The notes under the pieces: model-generated
Seen by the model: the letters and a program-made list of their open reading frames with translations, nothing else
Told to the model about the DNA's origin: nothing
Database searches by the model: none
Shown: one piece after another, positions 25,707-34,814 of the stretch
Layout of the letters: each line of letters starts with the position of its first letter
How positions within the stretch are numbered: position 1 is the stretch's first letter
Assembly (NCBI GenBank): GCA_964518765.1
Contig: CAZFJC010000001.1
Coordinates: 62,001-126,000 of the forward strand
Direction of reading: 5' to 3'
Source of the DNA: CAZPNX01 sp964518765
Lineage (GTDB): Bacteria > Edwardsbacteria > AC1 > EtOH8
Length of the DNA: 64,000 bases
Position numbers and translations under genes: made by a program

Positions 25707-25839
25707 TGTCATCCTGAGGCCTGTCCTGAGAAAAGCCCCTTGAAAGGCTTTCGAAGGATCGCTTTCTTGCCCCGCAAATTGAAGGATGACGCTGTCACCC
25801 TTCGACCTGTCGGGCATAAGAGTACTGCTCAGGGTGACA
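25707..25839. repeat. Imperfect palindromic intergenic repeat
   Basis: TGTCATCCTGAG (25707-25718) and CTCAGGGTGACA (25828-25839) are inverted copies with one mismatch, enclosing about 110 bases with related fragments (CCTGTCCTGAG, CGAAGGATCG, TGTCACCCTTCGAC). This matches the style of TCATCCTGAG/CGAAGGATC intergenic repeats common in many genomes. It sits between a PorV-like gene and the HhH/barrel gene and inflates the apparent 5' end of the latter. Confidence 0.65.
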
Positions 25840-25847
25840 ATATTCGC

Positions 25848-28346
25848 TTGAAGCACCTGGCCATATTGCTGCTCGTGATACTGGCGGCTTTGCCCGCCGC
25901 CGCCCAGCAGGCCGAATTCTACCGAGAGCCGGACACCGTCCGGGTGATGTCCGGCGACATGAAGCTGGACCTGAACTCGGCCCCGTTGGACCGCATCCGG
26001 GCTCTATCGGGGCTTCCCCGGAAGGTGGCCGACAACATCCACCTCTACCGTTTCCGCCGCGGACATTTCACCAGCTTCTACCAACTGATGGAGGTGGAGG
26101 GAATGACCCCGGAGATCCTGGGCGCCCTGCGGTCCCAAGTGAGGCTCGAGCCCCCGGCGGAGCGCAGCCAGGTCACCCGGTACATAGCCGAGCTGCAGGA
26201 CAAGCTGGCCTCCGAGGAGAGCCCGGGAAATGGCGCCATCGATACCTGGGAGGGCCTGCTTTTAAGGCCCATGGACGTCAACCGGGCCAGCGTCGAAGAC
26301 CTGCTGATGTTGGACAACGTCACCGCTATAGACGCGGCCGCGGTCGTCAGGCACATCAGGACCCAGGGCCAGATCAAGGACTGGCGCAGCCTGAGGCGCA
26401 ACGTCCAGGGCCTCTCCAACTACGGATTCCTCAACATGCGGAACTACATAACCTTTACGCCGGAGAAGGAGAGGTTCAGCGTCGATGGCAACTACCGCCT
26501 CAAGTTCTCTTGGGACGACCGGTTGGATGGAGGGGATGAGGAGGACTTTCGACATCTGAAGGCTTTGATCCAGGCCTCCCTCGACGCCTTTAACCCCGGC
26601 AGCGCCTCCTACGACACCATGACCACAGCCAAGATCCTCTCCAATGCAGGCTGGACCCAGCCCCAGATACAGGCCCTGAAAGACCGGCTGGAGGCGGAGC
26701 GGGCCTACTTGGCCGGCCTGCCAAATTACGGCTCGGTCCAGCACCGCCTGGTGATGAACCTGGGGGACAAAATGAGGCTGGGTGGGCTATGGCAGCAAGA
26801 GGCCTACGAGCGACAGGCCCTGGCCAAGGGCTTTGTCCAGTTCATGAACTGGGGGCCGCTGCGCAAGATGGTGCTGGGCAACTACCGGGTGGTCTTCGGA
26901 CAGGGGCTGGTGATGGACAATACCGACGACGATTTTTACGGCAGCCGCAGGACCTCGAGAGCGGTCGGCCTGTTCGGCGACATCACCACCACTCAGGAGT
27001 TCGCCTTGCGGGGTGCCGCCGTAGAGGCGGGGTGGTGGCGGATCAAGCCGATCCTCTTCTATTCAGACGACCGCAAGGACGGTGTTTTGAACCGGGACGG
27101 CTCAGCTTGCGGATACTTCATCATGACCCCGCGCTTCCCCCAATACCGGGACGTCTTCGGCGAAAAGACGTCGGGATTCAGCCTGGCTCTCAATCTGGAT
27201 GACTTGTTCTATCTGCCGATCGGCACCTTGGTCGGCGTCTCCGGCTACCAGTCAAGATACGACCGGACGATCAGGCCATCGGTGGCCGATCTGGACCTAC
27301 CGGGCGACAAGGCCGAGCTCAACGATCCCAACTTCACCCAGCTGTGGTCTGGCGACACCAGGAGGGTCGGAGGATTCTTCTTCCGCACGGTAGTGGACAA
27401 CCTCTCGGTGGAGGGCGAGGCCGCCAGCCAGCAGGGAGGGGGAAAGGCCTACGTCCTCTCCAGCCGCCTGCAGTACGAGACCGTCTACCTGCTGCTGATG
27501 CAGCGGCACTACGATGTCGACTACGACAACCCTTACAGCCGGGCCTTCCAGGAGCAGGTCAAATTCGACGACACGGTGCTGGAGAAGGAGTACCGCCTGC
27601 TGGACCCTGTCTACAAGCAGATGATCAACTACCCGGCGCCCAAAGCCGAGCGCGGCACCTACCTGGAGACCCGCTGGCAGATAAACCGTCAGTTCACCCT
27701 GACCCGGGCCTACATCGACTTCTGGCGAAACCTGGCTTACGGTGTGGACAACGTTAGATTTCAGGGCGAGGTGGAGTACCGCCCGGCTTACCCCATCCGC
27801 TTCCGTCTCAAGCAGAAGTACCAGGCCAAGAACCTGCCCAAGAGCGCCTGGCCCACCAGGTCCAACACCCGGGAGACCACCCTGCGCGCCTTCGCCACCC
27901 TCACCCAGCGGGACTACATCAATGCCGAGGCCCGCTACGGCGAGGTCAGGCTGACGCCCTCGGAGCTGTACGGCGGGGACGTGTTGATGAGCGGCTCCTA
28001 TATCGCCGCCAATTTAGAGCATAATTTCTCTCCTGCCTGGGACCTGAAGCTGGGGATCTCCGGCTGGCGGACCGACGGCATGTCCCAGTGGATCTTCGAG
28101 GAGTCGGGCATCGATTTCCTCTACGGCGACGGCCTCAAGTACTATGTCTCGTTCTCTGATCGGGTGTCCGATAACATGCAGATCAGGGCCGGGGTCAGGG
28201 GCAAGGACAGCCGCTACTTCTATAATGGCATCTACGGAGCCGAGTCGGAATATTACTACGAAGGACTGCCCGGGGTGCCGGTGAGGGATTTCCTCGACTC
28301 CCGCGACCTGTGGCGGGTGGAGCTTCAGCTGGACATCAGGTGGTAA
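25848..28346 (+). CDS. Helix-hairpin-helix (ComEA-like) protein fused to an outer-membrane barrel
   Basis: An 832-residue exported protein. The best start is TTG 25848, immediately followed by a signal peptide (KHLAILLLVILAALPAAAQQ); the open frame before it is an intergenic repeat. Residues about 41-85 (LDLNSAPLDRIRALSGLPRK) and about 140-185 (MDVNRASVEDLLMLDNVT) are two ComEA-type HhH modules, which bind DNA backbone in competence proteins. From about residue 220 to the end the sequence is rich in alternating aromatic strands (YRLKFSW, MVLGNYRVVFGQGLV, WRVELQLDIRW) and ends in an aromatic residue, as outer-membrane barrels do. HhH/barrel proteins of unknown function occur in Bacteroidota. 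A DNA receptor or surface porin role is inference. Confidence 0.75.
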   Translation: MKHLAILLLVILAALPAAAQQAEFYREPDTVRVMSGDMKLDLNSAPLDRIRALSGLPRKVADNIHLYRFRRGHFTSFYQLMEVEGMTPEILGALRSQVRLEPPAERSQVTRYIAELQDKLASEESPGNGAIDTWEGLLLRPMDVNRASVEDLLMLDNVTAIDAAAVVRHIRTQGQIKDWRSLRRNVQGLSNYGFLNMRNYITFTPEKERFSVDGNYRLKFSWDDRLDGGDEEDFRHLKALIQASLDAFNPGSASYDTMTTAKILSNAGWTQPQIQALKDRLEAERAYLAGLPNYGSVQHRLVMNLGDKMRLGGLWQQEAYERQALAKGFVQFMNWGPLRKMVLGNYRVVFGQGLVMDNTDDDFYGSRRTSRAVGLFGDITTTQEFALRGAAVEAGWWRIKPILFYSDDRKDGVLNRDGSACGYFIMTPRFPQYRDVFGEKTSGFSLALNLDDLFYLPIGTLVGVSGYQSRYDRTIRPSVADLDLPGDKAELNDPNFTQLWSGDTRRVGGFFFRTVVDNLSVEGEAASQQGGGKAYVLSSRLQYETVYLLLMQRHYDVDYDNPYSRAFQEQVKFDDTVLEKEYRLLDPVYKQMINYPAPKAERGTYLETRWQINRQFTLTRAYIDFWRNLAYGVDNVRFQGEVEYRPAYPIRFRLKQKYQAKNLPKSAWPTRSNTRETTLRAFATLTQRDYINAEARYGEVRLTPSELYGGDVLMSGSYIAANLEHNFSPAWDLKLGISGWRTDGMSQWIFEESGIDFLYGDGLKYYVSFSDRVSDNMQIRAGVRGKDSRYFYNGIYGAESEYYYEGLPGVPVRDFLDSRDLWRVELQLDIRW

Positions 28347-28364
28347 TAAACAAAGGAGATACAG

Positions 28365-29567
28365 ATGAGACACTGCTCATTCATAACGATGCTTCTGGCC
28401 CTGACGGCGCTGTCCTCCCAGGCCGGCCTTCTGGAGTACGGACAATACGGGCAGGCCGCTTCAGGCCACTCCTCAGCCGGGATGGGGCTGGTGGCGGCGG
28501 TAGCCGGCCTGGGAGACCCGGTGTTGGACAACCCGGCCCTGCTTTCGAGAAGACTGGGCCTCCGCACCCAGGCCACCGGAACGGTAGGCTGGACCCAGGA
28601 GAAGAGAACCCGCGAGGTCTTCGATTCTTATTCCAATTCAGTGGGTTTGAACACCGACCTATTGCACAGCTATTTCGCCTACCGGCTCAAGAGCGTCTCG
28701 GCCGGTTATACATTGTCGCCCGTCGGCTGGCCGTACCTCGGCGTCGGACTTGGTCTGGCCCAGGAATATGATTTTAGTTACCAGTCCCATCGAGAGGTGA
28801 GGGACGGATTCTACTATTTGACTGAGGCCCATGACACGGCCGGCAGCGGGCAGATCAACCGCTTCACCCTAGCGCTGTCGTGCCAGCCGCTGGCCAGGCT
28901 GTCGGCGGGCATAGGCTTCTCACGACTGCAGGGCCATCAGGAAACCAGGATAGAGCTCGTCTCCTACGATCCGGCCAATCCTTCCATGTCCTCGAGTGCA
29001 ACCAGATACTTTAGTGGCGGTCGCCTGGAGGCCGGCCTGTGGGGACTGGTGGCCAAAAGGCTGGCCATAGGGCTGACGGCCCACACCGCTGCCAAGCTTA
29101 CCGGCACTACCTGGAGCAGGACAGACCAACTCTATACGGACACCAGCAGCAGCGTCACCTATCCTGCCGGCTTCGCTTTGGGAGTGAGCTACCATCCCAG
29201 CAACGAGTTTCCGGCCACCATCTCGCTGGAATACGCCTACACCCCATGGCATCGGCTCAAGGACAACCTCAACCCGGACCACCGGCTCCAGGCGGTCAAC
29301 AGCTACGGCTTGGCGGTGGAACACCAGCTGGCCGGGGGCCTGCCGCTACGCTTCGGTTTGAACTTCGCCAATTCATATTTAAACCGCGGCATCGGGCTGG
29401 CTAGGGCCGGCCTGGGCACCGAGGTGCCGGCCGGCCCGGTGTCGGTAGCCGTCGGAGCCAACGTAGGCAGGCGGAGCTACAACTACGGCCAGGCATTCGG
29501 CACGACCTCGTACACCACCGTCACCGAGTCCATGGCCGAGCTCCTGATAACCGTATCCCTGAGATAA
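28365..29567 (+). CDS. FadL/OmpP1-like outer-membrane barrel protein
   Basis: A 400-residue exported protein with signal peptide MRHCSFITMLLALTALSSQA. The N-terminal SSAGMGLVAAVAGLGDPVLDNPALLSRRLG resembles the FadL/PorV family pattern in which an Asn-Pro-Ala element follows a Gly-rich segment. Amphipathic beta strands continue to the C-terminus (ELLITVSLR). FadL-type proteins take up hydrophobic compounds, but related barrels in this locus may serve secretion. GGAG precedes the ATG, 18 bases after the HhH/barrel gene, and the 5'-nucleotidase gene starts four bases after its stop, so it is mid-operon. Confidence 0.7.
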   Translation: MRHCSFITMLLALTALSSQAGLLEYGQYGQAASGHSSAGMGLVAAVAGLGDPVLDNPALLSRRLGLRTQATGTVGWTQEKRTREVFDSYSNSVGLNTDLLHSYFAYRLKSVSAGYTLSPVGWPYLGVGLGLAQEYDFSYQSHREVRDGFYYLTEAHDTAGSGQINRFTLALSCQPLARLSAGIGFSRLQGHQETRIELVSYDPANPSMSSSATRYFSGGRLEAGLWGLVAKRLAIGLTAHTAAKLTGTTWSRTDQLYTDTSSSVTYPAGFALGVSYHPSNEFPATISLEYAYTPWHRLKDNLNPDHRLQAVNSYGLAVEHQLAGGLPLRFGLNFANSYLNRGIGLARAGLGTEVPAGPVSVAVGANVGRRSYNYGQAFGTTSYTTVTESMAELLITVSLR

Positions 29568-29571
29568 GCCG

Positions 29572-31119
29572 ATGGCCAGAATCCTTAAAATCGTCTTTCT
29601 ACTGCTGCTCCTGCCCCTGGCCTCAGGGGCGGAGAAGTGGCAGCGGTTGGTGATACTACACACCAACGACATCCACGGCCACCTGCCTCCAGAGCAGGCC
29701 TGGTGGATCAATCCCAGTTTCCCGCCGCCCATCGGCAACGCATCCGGAGCGGCCGCCGTCATCCGGGAGGAAAGGGAGCGGGCCGCCAGAAACGGCTGGG
29801 GTTTCCTGCTGCTTGAGGGCGGGGACATTTTCCAGGGAACCCCTACCGGAGAGTTCTCCAAGGGACGGGCGGTCATAGAGTACATGAACCGGATGGGCTA
29901 CGATGCCATGGCCGTGGGGAACCATGACCTGGATAAAGGACCGGACCTGCTGCGCTCGCTGGCCGGGATGGCTAACTTCCCCATGTTGAGCGCCAACCTT
30001 GTGGACTCGGCCAGCGGCCAGGTGCTGGATTACTTGAAACCCTATGTAATTTTAGAACGCTGTGGTTTAAAGATCGGTTTTTTGGGGATCATGGTGCAAG
30101 GCCTCAGGAGGATGCAAACACCCGAGAACCTGAGGGGGATCGAGATACTTCCCGAAACGCCGACCATACGCCAGTGGATGGACACCTTGCGAGCCAGGGG
30201 GGCGGACTTAATCATTTGCATGAACCATGTGGGCTTTCAACGTGACAAGGTGATAGCCGACTCGGTGCCCGGCATTGACGTCATTATCGGCGCCCACAGC
30301 CACACCGGGCTGCGCCAGGCCTACGAGTGCCCCAACAACCATACCATCGTGGTCCAGACATACGGCCACCTTTCGACGGTGGGCAAGCTGGAGCTGATGA
30401 TCGACCCCAAGACCAGGCAGATCGTGGGCTACCAGAGCGAGCTTCGGGAACTGTTCACCGAGGAGGTGCCGCCGGACACGGACGAGCTCAGGAAAATCCG
30501 ACAATGGACCGATCTGGCCGAGGCCGGCTACGATTCGGTCATCGGGCTGGCGGCGGTGGACATGGTCAGGGCCGGGGGTCCCAAGGAAAGCTCCCTGGGC
30601 AACCTGATGGCCGACGCCATCAGACAGGCGGTCGGCGCCGACGTCGCCTTCCAGAACTCGGGCGGCATCAGGGACGACATCCTGCGGGGCGAGATCACCT
30701 ACCGCCAGATTTATAAGGTGGACGGATTCAGCAACACCATCGTTACCATGGATATGACCGGGGAGCAGCTGCTGACGGCGCTGGAGGTCAGCGTCATGGG
30801 GGGGCACGGCATCTTCCAGGTTAGCGGCCTGAGGATGGTGTTCGACCCCAAACGCCCCCCGATGGATCGGCTGGTGTCGGTGGAGGTGGGCGGAAAGCCG
30901 GTCGATCCCAAAGCCCGCTACCGGGTGGCCACCAACAGCTTTTTGGCGGCCGGCGGCGGAAACTACCGCATCTTCCAGGAGGCGGAAAACTGGGAGGACA
31001 CCGGGCACCTGGTGCGCCAGGCCATGGTGGACTTCATCGGCCGGAATTCGCCGGTGGATGTCAGGACCGAGGGGCGCATCAGGGAGGGAACCCGCAACTC
31101 GCAGGAGATGGCGCCATGA
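29572..31119 (+). CDS. Secreted bifunctional metallophosphatase/5'-nucleotidase (UshA-like)
   Basis: A 515-residue exported enzyme with signal peptide MARILKIVFLLLLLPLASGA. Metallophosphatase motifs are visible in order: HTNDIHGH (about 26-33), EGGDIFQGTP (about 82-91), GNHDLDKG (about 118-125) and GAHSHTG (about 243-249). The C-terminal 5'-nucleotidase domain has GNLMADAIRQAVGADVAFQNSGG and RYRVATNSFLAAGGGNY for substrate stacking. Such enzymes dephosphorylate extracellular nucleotides or cleave UDP-sugars so that nucleosides can be taken up. It shares an ATGA overlap with the PHP-domain gene. Confidence 0.93.
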   Translation: MARILKIVFLLLLLPLASGAEKWQRLVILHTNDIHGHLPPEQAWWINPSFPPPIGNASGAAAVIREERERAARNGWGFLLLEGGDIFQGTPTGEFSKGRAVIEYMNRMGYDAMAVGNHDLDKGPDLLRSLAGMANFPMLSANLVDSASGQVLDYLKPYVILERCGLKIGFLGIMVQGLRRMQTPENLRGIEILPETPTIRQWMDTLRARGADLIICMNHVGFQRDKVIADSVPGIDVIIGAHSHTGLRQAYECPNNHTIVVQTYGHLSTVGKLELMIDPKTRQIVGYQSELRELFTEEVPPDTDELRKIRQWTDLAEAGYDSVIGLAAVDMVRAGGPKESSLGNLMADAIRQAVGADVAFQNSGGIRDDILRGEITYRQIYKVDGFSNTIVTMDMTGEQLLTALEVSVMGGHGIFQVSGLRMVFDPKRPPMDRLVSVEVGGKPVDPKARYRVATNSFLAAGGGNYRIFQEAENWEDTGHLVRQAMVDFIGRNSPVDVRTEGRIREGTRNSQEMAP

Positions 31120-32456
31120 AAAAGCCCTTCGTTTTGACGGCAGTGCTCATGGCCCTCTCTTCCGTCCTTTGGGCCCAAGCTCAGTACAAGTGTTTCTTCG
31201 GGAACCTGCACGCCCACACTTCGTACTCGGACGGAGAGAGCACGCCCGATACGGCCTATGCCTACGCAAGAGACGTAGCCGGGATCGATATCCAGGCTAT
31301 CACCGACCATCACAACGGGCAGCCCTACACCATAAGCCCGGAGAACTATTTCAACCTCCGTTTGATAGCCGACACCATGACGGTACCAGGCGTCTTCGTG
31401 GCTCTAGCCGGACTGGAAATAGGCAGCATAGGTTACAACGGATTTGGTCATCTCAACGTTTACGAGACCGATATACCCCCATATTTCAACACCCAAGGGG
31501 AGCTGGTCAATTGCTATAAATGGATAGCGACAACAAAAAGCCCCGGCTTGTTCAACCATCCGGGCTCCGGGGACGACAACAATTTCAACAACCTCCACTT
31601 CTATTTGGAGTACGCCCAATCCATGGACTTGATAGAAGTGATAAACAACAGCACCATATACGAGCAGTATTATCTCCAGGCGCTTACCAACGGCTGGCGT
31701 ATAGGGGCCTCGGCCAATCAGGACAACCATAATAGGGACTGGGGCAGTCGGGTCAACTCGGCCGGCAACATCCCGCTTACCGGCGTCTGGGCCGACACCC
31801 TCACCAAGGAGGCAATACTTGAGGCCTTGAACGCCCGACGGACCACGGCCGTAGAGGTTAGCCCGGCCATGGACCGCTTCCGGCTATCGCTCAGGGTGGA
31901 CGGGAGCTGGCAGGGATCGACCATCCTCCGCCAGCAAGGGGAAGCGCGCTTCGAGGTCTCGGCCGTCTCCGACACTTCGGCCTTCGAACGTATCTATCTC
32001 TATCAGAACGGGGCGGTGGTCGATTCGCTGTCGCCTGGGTTAAGAGTCGTCTCTTGGGGCTTCAGCCGCCAGCTGAGCGCCGGCAGCCATTACTTCTTCG
32101 TCAAGGCAGTGCAGAACGACAGCGACCGGGCCTGGACCAGTCCGGTTTTTCTCGACGTGGTCTCCCAGACGGAGACCATGACCAAGGTCACCACCTGGCC
32201 CACGCCCATCAGGGATCAGGCCATGATCGTCTATCCGCCTCTGGACGGGGCCACGGCTTTGTCGGCAAGGATATTCGACCTTTCCGGGAGCCTAGTCTGG
32301 TCAAACGAAAACGCCCAGCCCGGCCAAGCCATAGGATGGAATGTCAAGGACCGAGCCGGCAAGCCGGTGCCCAACGGGATTTACGTGCTGATGGTGGAGC
32401 AGCGCGGTCCCAACCAAGCCGTAACCTACACCGGAAAGACGATGGTGTCCAGATGA
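31116..32456 (+). CDS. Secreted PHP-domain (CehA/McbA-like) metallohydrolase with sorting C-terminus
   Basis: A 446-residue exported protein (signal MKKPFVLTAVLMALSSVLWAQ). A PHP-type metal site is visible: NLHAHTSYSDGE (about 31-42), ITDHHNG (about 64-70) and LFNHPGSGDD further on, as in CehA/McbA-like phosphoesterases. A beta-sandwich follows, then an FlgD-like sorting module (WPTPIRDQAMIVYPP...NGIYVLMV, ending MVSR). Members hydrolyse phosphoesters; the substrate is unknown. The start overlaps the 5'-nucleotidase stop (ATGA), and the PorV-like gene overlaps its stop, so these three are translationally coupled. Confidence 0.85.
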   Translation: MKKPFVLTAVLMALSSVLWAQAQYKCFFGNLHAHTSYSDGESTPDTAYAYARDVAGIDIQAITDHHNGQPYTISPENYFNLRLIADTMTVPGVFVALAGLEIGSIGYNGFGHLNVYETDIPPYFNTQGELVNCYKWIATTKSPGLFNHPGSGDDNNFNNLHFYLEYAQSMDLIEVINNSTIYEQYYLQALTNGWRIGASANQDNHNRDWGSRVNSAGNIPLTGVWADTLTKEAILEALNARRTTAVEVSPAMDRFRLSLRVDGSWQGSTILRQQGEARFEVSAVSDTSAFERIYLYQNGAVVDSLSPGLRVVSWGFSRQLSAGSHYFFVKAVQNDSDRAWTSPVFLDVVSQTETMTKVTTWPTPIRDQAMIVYPPLDGATALSARIFDLSGSLVWSNENAQPGQAIGWNVKDRAGKPVPNGIYVLMVEQRGPNQAVTYTGKTMVSR

Positions 32457-33346
32457 AGAAAAGATTGCTGCTGGCGGCCGTTCTGGCTGCCGCCCTTGCC
32501 TTAACGGCGCCCGCCCAGTACAGCCTGTACTGGGAGCTGCCCAGCACACCGGGCGCCCTCAGCCTGGGCCTGGCCGGACTAGCGGTCTCCGACGCGCCCG
32601 AGGGACTGAGCTTCGATCCCTCGGTCCTGTCCGAGATGGAATGGAGGACGGCCAGAGCCTCGGCCCTACAATGGTGGCAGGATGTCTATGCGGGCACCTT
32701 CGCCGGAGCTTTGCCTATCAAACATCTGGGCACAGCCGAAATCTCCTTCGGTTACTGGTCTTTGGGATCGATGACGGCCCTCAGTTCGCAGGGCGAGCCC
32801 TTGGGGAGCATCGAGCCGAAATCTGTTTTATGGGGCGTGGCCCTGGGGCGTCATATTTTTCCAGGCCTGGGCCTGGGCCTGGCGGCCAAGGGGTATTCGC
32901 TGATGATGCCCGACCGCAACGACTGGGGCTGGGCCATGGACGCCGGAGCCAGATATCGCCGCACTTTCCTGACCGGGATGGTCGTCGCCCGCAACCTGGG
33001 CCCCAAGTATCCGGTCAACGGTGCCTATCGGTTCGACATGCCGGCCTCGGCCGACCTAGGGCTGGCGGCCTCTTTGCTGGGGAACAGGGTCGATATCGGC
33101 CTGGTATTCACTGCCTCCAAGAACCGGAAGCCAATTGTCTCGGCAGGCTTTGAGCTCATGCCTTTCTCCTTCGCCGGGATCCGCCTGGGTCTGGACAACG
33201 ACGACAGCAGGCCGGAGCGCTCGCCATTGGGAATGGGGCTATCGCTCAGGACCACCGGTGCCCAGGATTATTCGGTGGAATACGGTTATCGTTCCTACGG
33301 TGCCTTGGGCAATGTCCATGCCTTCTCGATCGGAGTCGATTTCTGA
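32453..33346 (+). CDS. PorV-like outer-membrane protein (second copy)
   Basis: A 297-residue exported barrel protein. The ATG at 32453 overlaps the stop of the PHP gene and gives a clear signal peptide (KKRLLLAAVLAAALALTAPAQ). GALSLGLAGLAVSDAPEGLSFDPSVLS corresponds to the PorV/PorQ N-terminal pattern, and beta-rich repeats follow. As with the 24835 gene, it lies directly after a gene whose product bears a sorting module, which fits a dedicated shuttle or anchor. Its 3' end overlaps the start of the RecJ-like gene. Confidence 0.8.
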   Translation: MKKRLLLAAVLAAALALTAPAQYSLYWELPSTPGALSLGLAGLAVSDAPEGLSFDPSVLSEMEWRTARASALQWWQDVYAGTFAGALPIKHLGTAEISFGYWSLGSMTALSSQGEPLGSIEPKSVLWGVALGRHIFPGLGLGLAAKGYSLMMPDRNDWGWAMDAGARYRRTFLTGMVVARNLGPKYPVNGAYRFDMPASADLGLAASLLGNRVDIGLVFTASKNRKPIVSAGFELMPFSFAGIRLGLDNDDSRPERSPLGMGLSLRTTGAQDYSVEYGYRSYGALGNVHAFSIGVDF

Positions 33347-34802
33347 CCCCCGGAGGTCGAGCCGGCCGGTCCCGCTCGACCCAGCGTCCTGGGCCCCACT
33401 GGTTCGCGCCGCCGGTGTTATCCGGGACCACCCCGGAAAAATCACGGTCTGGGGGCACGACGACCTCGATGGGATCACCTCCTCGGCCATAATGCTGCGC
33501 GCCCTCAGGAAAATTGAACGTCCGGCTGATTATCATATTCCGCCGCGTAGCGCGGCCCATTACGGACTTGACTCCAGGTTTTTGGAGGATCTTTTAGGAC
33601 GCGGTAGCCAGCTACTGATAACCGTAGATTGCGGCATCTCGAATCGGAACGAGGTGGCCTCAGCCAAGAGGCTGGGCCTAAAGGTGGTGGTCACCGACCA
33701 CCACCAGCCACCGGCGGAGCTGCCAGAGGCCGACATTCTGGTCAACCCCAAGCTTCCCGAGGAACCGCGGCCCACGTCCGAGCTGGCCGGATGCGGGGTG
33801 GCCCTTTACCTTTCGACCGCTCTCAGAGGGTCATTGGGAGAAAATTGGATTGAGGCAGACCGCGAATCGCTGGCCTGGGCCACGCTGGGCACGGTCTCGG
33901 ATCGGGTCCCTCTGGTGGAAGAGAACCGGGTCATAGTGAGAGCCGGCCTGGCCGCTCTTGCGGAAAACAGCGCGTTATCCCGAGCAGCCGAGACAGCCGG
34001 CTTCGATCTTTCCTCAGGGCTTTCACCTTTGATCCTACGAGGGACCCTAATTCCGCTTCTGGGGCAGGGGGAATCAGAAGGTTCCAGGCACCGGACGCTC
34101 GAACTGTTGCTGGGCGGCGAAGACCCCGAATGGATAGGGCGATCAAAACAGAAACTTGTTCAAAGGGAGTCAGAGCTTGTACGGCGATTCGCCCTCATGA
34201 AGCAGAGACTGGATCCGTCGCTACCGTATGTTCTGGCCATCGACAGAAGCCTCCGGCCGGAAATGGCCGGTGCCTTGGCCTCTAGGCTGAGGGACGAAAC
34301 CGGACGGACGGCGGTAGTGGTGGCTGAGAGGGAGGGTTTGCTTTGCGGCGAGTGCCGCAGCCTGCTGCCCTTCGATTGCGTGGAGTTTCTGGGATCCATG
34401 GCCGGCCTCCTCAAACAGCACGGTGGACACAGGCAAGCGGCCGGTTTCACCGTGGCCGGGGGGGCCGAGGTCGAGTTCGCCCGGCTGGCCCAAGAAGGCC
34501 TGGAAAAGCGGCGCGGCCTGATGTCCCGGGGCCAGGCAAAAACTGCTCCCCAGTACTGTTTGGGGCGGCTAGAGGAGGTGTTGGACATCAGGGAGGAGTT
34601 GGCCGAAGCCGCTCCTTTCGGACCCGGAAATCCCATGCCGCTGGCTTCGTTTGAAGAAGCACCCCTGCCCGGAGACGGGAACGATCCGGGATGGTGGCTC
34701 GTCTCCAGGTTGCCAAGCGGCCGGGGCCGGACCGGGCCGATCCAAGCCTACCTGGACATAACCCACACCGGCGAGATCATCGTCAGCACAAAAAATATAT
34801 AA
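33318..34802 (+). CDS. recJ: RecJ-like DHH-family exonuclease
   Basis: About 494 residues. Conserved DHH motifs: WGHDDLDGITSS, TVDCGISNRNE, VVTDHHQPP (the DHH triad) and, in the DHHA1 domain, KQHGGHRQAAGFTV. RecJ degrades single-stranded DNA 5' to 3' in recombination and repair, in the cytoplasm. The start is uncertain: ATG 33312 or 33318 both overlap the upstream barrel gene by about 30 bases and lack a good ribosome-binding site, and the GGAGG at 33356 has no start codon after it. It is shorter than E. coli RecJ (577). An oligoribonuclease-type NrnA is less likely because of its length. Confidence 0.85.
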   Translation: MPSRSESISDPRRSSRPVPLDPASWAPLVRAAGVIRDHPGKITVWGHDDLDGITSSAIMLRALRKIERPADYHIPPRSAAHYGLDSRFLEDLLGRGSQLLITVDCGISNRNEVASAKRLGLKVVVTDHHQPPAELPEADILVNPKLPEEPRPTSELAGCGVALYLSTALRGSLGENWIEADRESLAWATLGTVSDRVPLVEENRVIVRAGLAALAENSALSRAAETAGFDLSSGLSPLILRGTLIPLLGQGESEGSRHRTLELLLGGEDPEWIGRSKQKLVQRESELVRRFALMKQRLDPSLPYVLAIDRSLRPEMAGALASRLRDETGRTAVVVAEREGLLCGECRSLLPFDCVEFLGSMAGLLKQHGGHRQAAGFTVAGGAEVEFARLAQEGLEKRRGLMSRGQAKTAPQYCLGRLEEVLDIREELAEAAPFGPGNPMPLASFEEAPLPGDGNDPGWWLVSRLPSGRGRTGPIQAYLDITHTGEIIVSTKNI

Positions 34803-34814
34803 ATAAGACTGGCC

